From assembly GCF_000661915.1 (NCBI RefSeq), contig NZ_CP007509.1:3117501-3181500 (forward strand): a stretch of 64,000 bases of DNA. Reading direction: 5' to 3'. This DNA is from Stutzerimonas decontaminans. GTDB lineage: Bacteria > Pseudomonadota > Gammaproteobacteria > Pseudomonadales > Pseudomonadaceae. Both the position numbers and the translations under genes were made by a program. The notes below the pieces were generated by a model, which ran no database searches, was not told where the DNA came from, and worked only from the letters and a program-made list of their open reading frames with translations. Position 1 is the first letter of the stretch. Each line of letters starts with the position of its first letter. Below are positions 63,105 through 64,000 of the stretch, piece by piece.

Positions 63105-63865
63105 CGATTCAGTCCTCCGTTCGTACCTTTGCCATTGCTGCCCGCGCCGTTAGTAGTGCCGGCGGGCGACGACATGCCTGCGTTGCTGACGCTACCTACG
63201 GTGCCCCCAGGCGTACCGCTGGATAGGCGTGAATCCAGCTCCGATTGGCTCGGCAGGGTTTCGGCAGTCACATCAGCCGGAACCCCCAGAGGCGAAGTGG
63301 GATGCGGACGGCTGGCATCGGAGTGGCCGTAATCGGTCGTTGGCTCCCGCGCAGCGGATTCAGTGCGATGACTTGAGGCGCGAGCGAAACGGGTCAGGCC
63401 GAAACCGAGTGCAACGCTGCCGGCAATGAACAGCGCCGGGTTGTTACGCGCCAGCCGATTCACCTCGCCTACCAGCTCGTCGACGCTTTTGCCACGCAGG
63501 TTGTCGGCGAGGTCGACCATGCTCTGCGCCATGTCGGAAACGTAGTGGGAGAGCCCCGTACTGTCCTGATTCTCCAGTTCACCGGCCGCGGCCTTCACGC
63601 TCTGTGCAACCTTTTCGAGTTCGTCTGCAGCGGTGCCACGGTAGCTGTCGAGCTGCGCCTTGCCCTGATTCTTGATCTGTTCGCCAGCGTCTCGGGCCTT
63701 GGCCTTGAGGTCTTCGGCACTTGGGGCAGCCCCGGAGCTACCCATGGGATCGCTACCGGTATGGCTGGTCGGCGAGGCTGTTTGTCCGGACGGGGTGGCC
63801 GTCTGCGGGGAGTTGGTTCTGGCTTGGCCGCCGTAACCTGTGATCTCTTCATCGGGTGTCGTCAT
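63101..63865 (-). CDS. hypothetical envelope protein, operon leader
   Basis: 254 residues. A disordered polar N-terminus (MTTPDEEITGYGGQARTNSP) and a helical stretch (DAGEQIKNQGKAQLDSYRGT, ADELEKVAQSVKAAAGELEN) are followed by one hydrophobic segment (NNPALFIAGSVALGFGLTRFA) and a Ser/Gly/Thr-rich tail ending NGGLNR. The helical part resembles YqjD/ElaB- or DUF883-type and nutrient-deprivation-induced proteins in composition; no firm family. The ATG 63865 follows AAGGTGG. Its last four bases overlap the holin-like gene. Confidence 0.8.
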   Translation of the reverse strand: MTTPDEEITGYGGQARTNSPQTATPSGQTASPTSHTGSDPMGSSGAAPSAEDLKAKARDAGEQIKNQGKAQLDSYRGTAADELEKVAQSVKAAAGELENQDSTGLSHYVSDMAQSMVDLADNLRGKSVDELVGEVNRLARNNPALFIAGSVALGFGLTRFARASSHRTESAAREPTTDYGHSDASRPHPTSPLGVPADVTAETLPSQSELDSRLSSGTPGGTVGSVSNAGMSSPAGTTNGAGSNGKGTNGGLNR

Positions 63866-64000
63866 TTTGTCCACCTTTATAGGGTCATAGGATTTGGCCG
63901 GATGACCACGGTCCGTTGAAGCACAGCAGTGCGGGGTTGCCGCGGCCGTGCATTTGTGGCGCGCACATAAATGGTGACCGGACCCCAAAATTCGAGTTCC

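Overview
The window looks like chromosomal DNA of a gamma-proteobacterium of the Pseudomonas / Stutzerimonas (P. stutzeri group) type. It is GC-rich, with long spurious open frames opposite most genes. It carries Pseudomonas-type gene sets (an ami amidase pair, a urea/amide ABC transporter, a PlpD-type patatin, an OruR-like AraC regulator) and a tRNA-Thr(CGT). The genus is inferred from gene content; no rRNA is present to confirm it.

Layout. 0.2-1 kb: YihY/BrkB membrane protein. 1.2-14 kb (minus strand): a chemosensory locus reading FixJ-type regulator, short MCP, CheY, STAS protein, CheA, MCP, CheW, CheR, CheB, REC-EAL protein, hybrid histidine kinase; there is no CheD. 14.1-23.6 kb (minus): an amide nitrogen locus with urtABCDE-type ABC transporter, formamidase FmdA, FmdB zinc ribbon, aliphatic amidase AmiE and the Clp-like ATPase AmiB. 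Divergent from it (23.9-28 kb, plus) is a 1134-aa sensor kinase whose input half is an NCS1-type permease, followed by its LuxR-type response regulator. A shared operator-like motif lies in the divergent promoter and in front of fmdA. The usual AmiC/AmiR/AmiS module is absent.

28.7-33.5 kb: an unusual cassette of MBOAT acyltransferase, FkbH-type HAD enzyme, acyl carrier protein and membrane-anchored SGNH-like protein, which together look like a pathway that loads a small acyl group onto an ACP and moves it to an envelope substrate. 33.6-34.6 kb: LpxR-like lipid A deacylase gene with a frameshift. 34.6-38.6 kb: AcoR-type sigma-54 activator divergent from a flavin monooxygenase that has a good sigma-54 promoter. 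38.8-42.7 kb: diguanylate cyclase and TonB-dependent siderophore receptor.

42.9-58 kb: an envelope/lipid region with an AraC regulator, an outer-membrane set (beta-barrel protein, DUF3313 lipoprotein, FadL-like porin), a DUF4105 protein, a patatin/beta-barrel protein, a frameshifted DUF2252 gene, an octaheme TPR cytochrome, an arylsulfatase and an IS30-family element with 27-bp inverted repeats. 58.6-61.5 kb: an operon of a DUF2092 protein, an 11-residue-repeat secreted protein and a polytopic membrane protein. The window ends with tRNA-Thr and its terminator and a three-gene minus-strand operon (63.9-61.9 kb) of envelope stress-type membrane proteins (DUF3618, holin-X-like, unknown).

Two conserved genes (LpxR-like and DUF2252) each carry what looks like a one-base deletion. 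These could be real decay or assembly errors and should be checked against reads before the genes are called dead.
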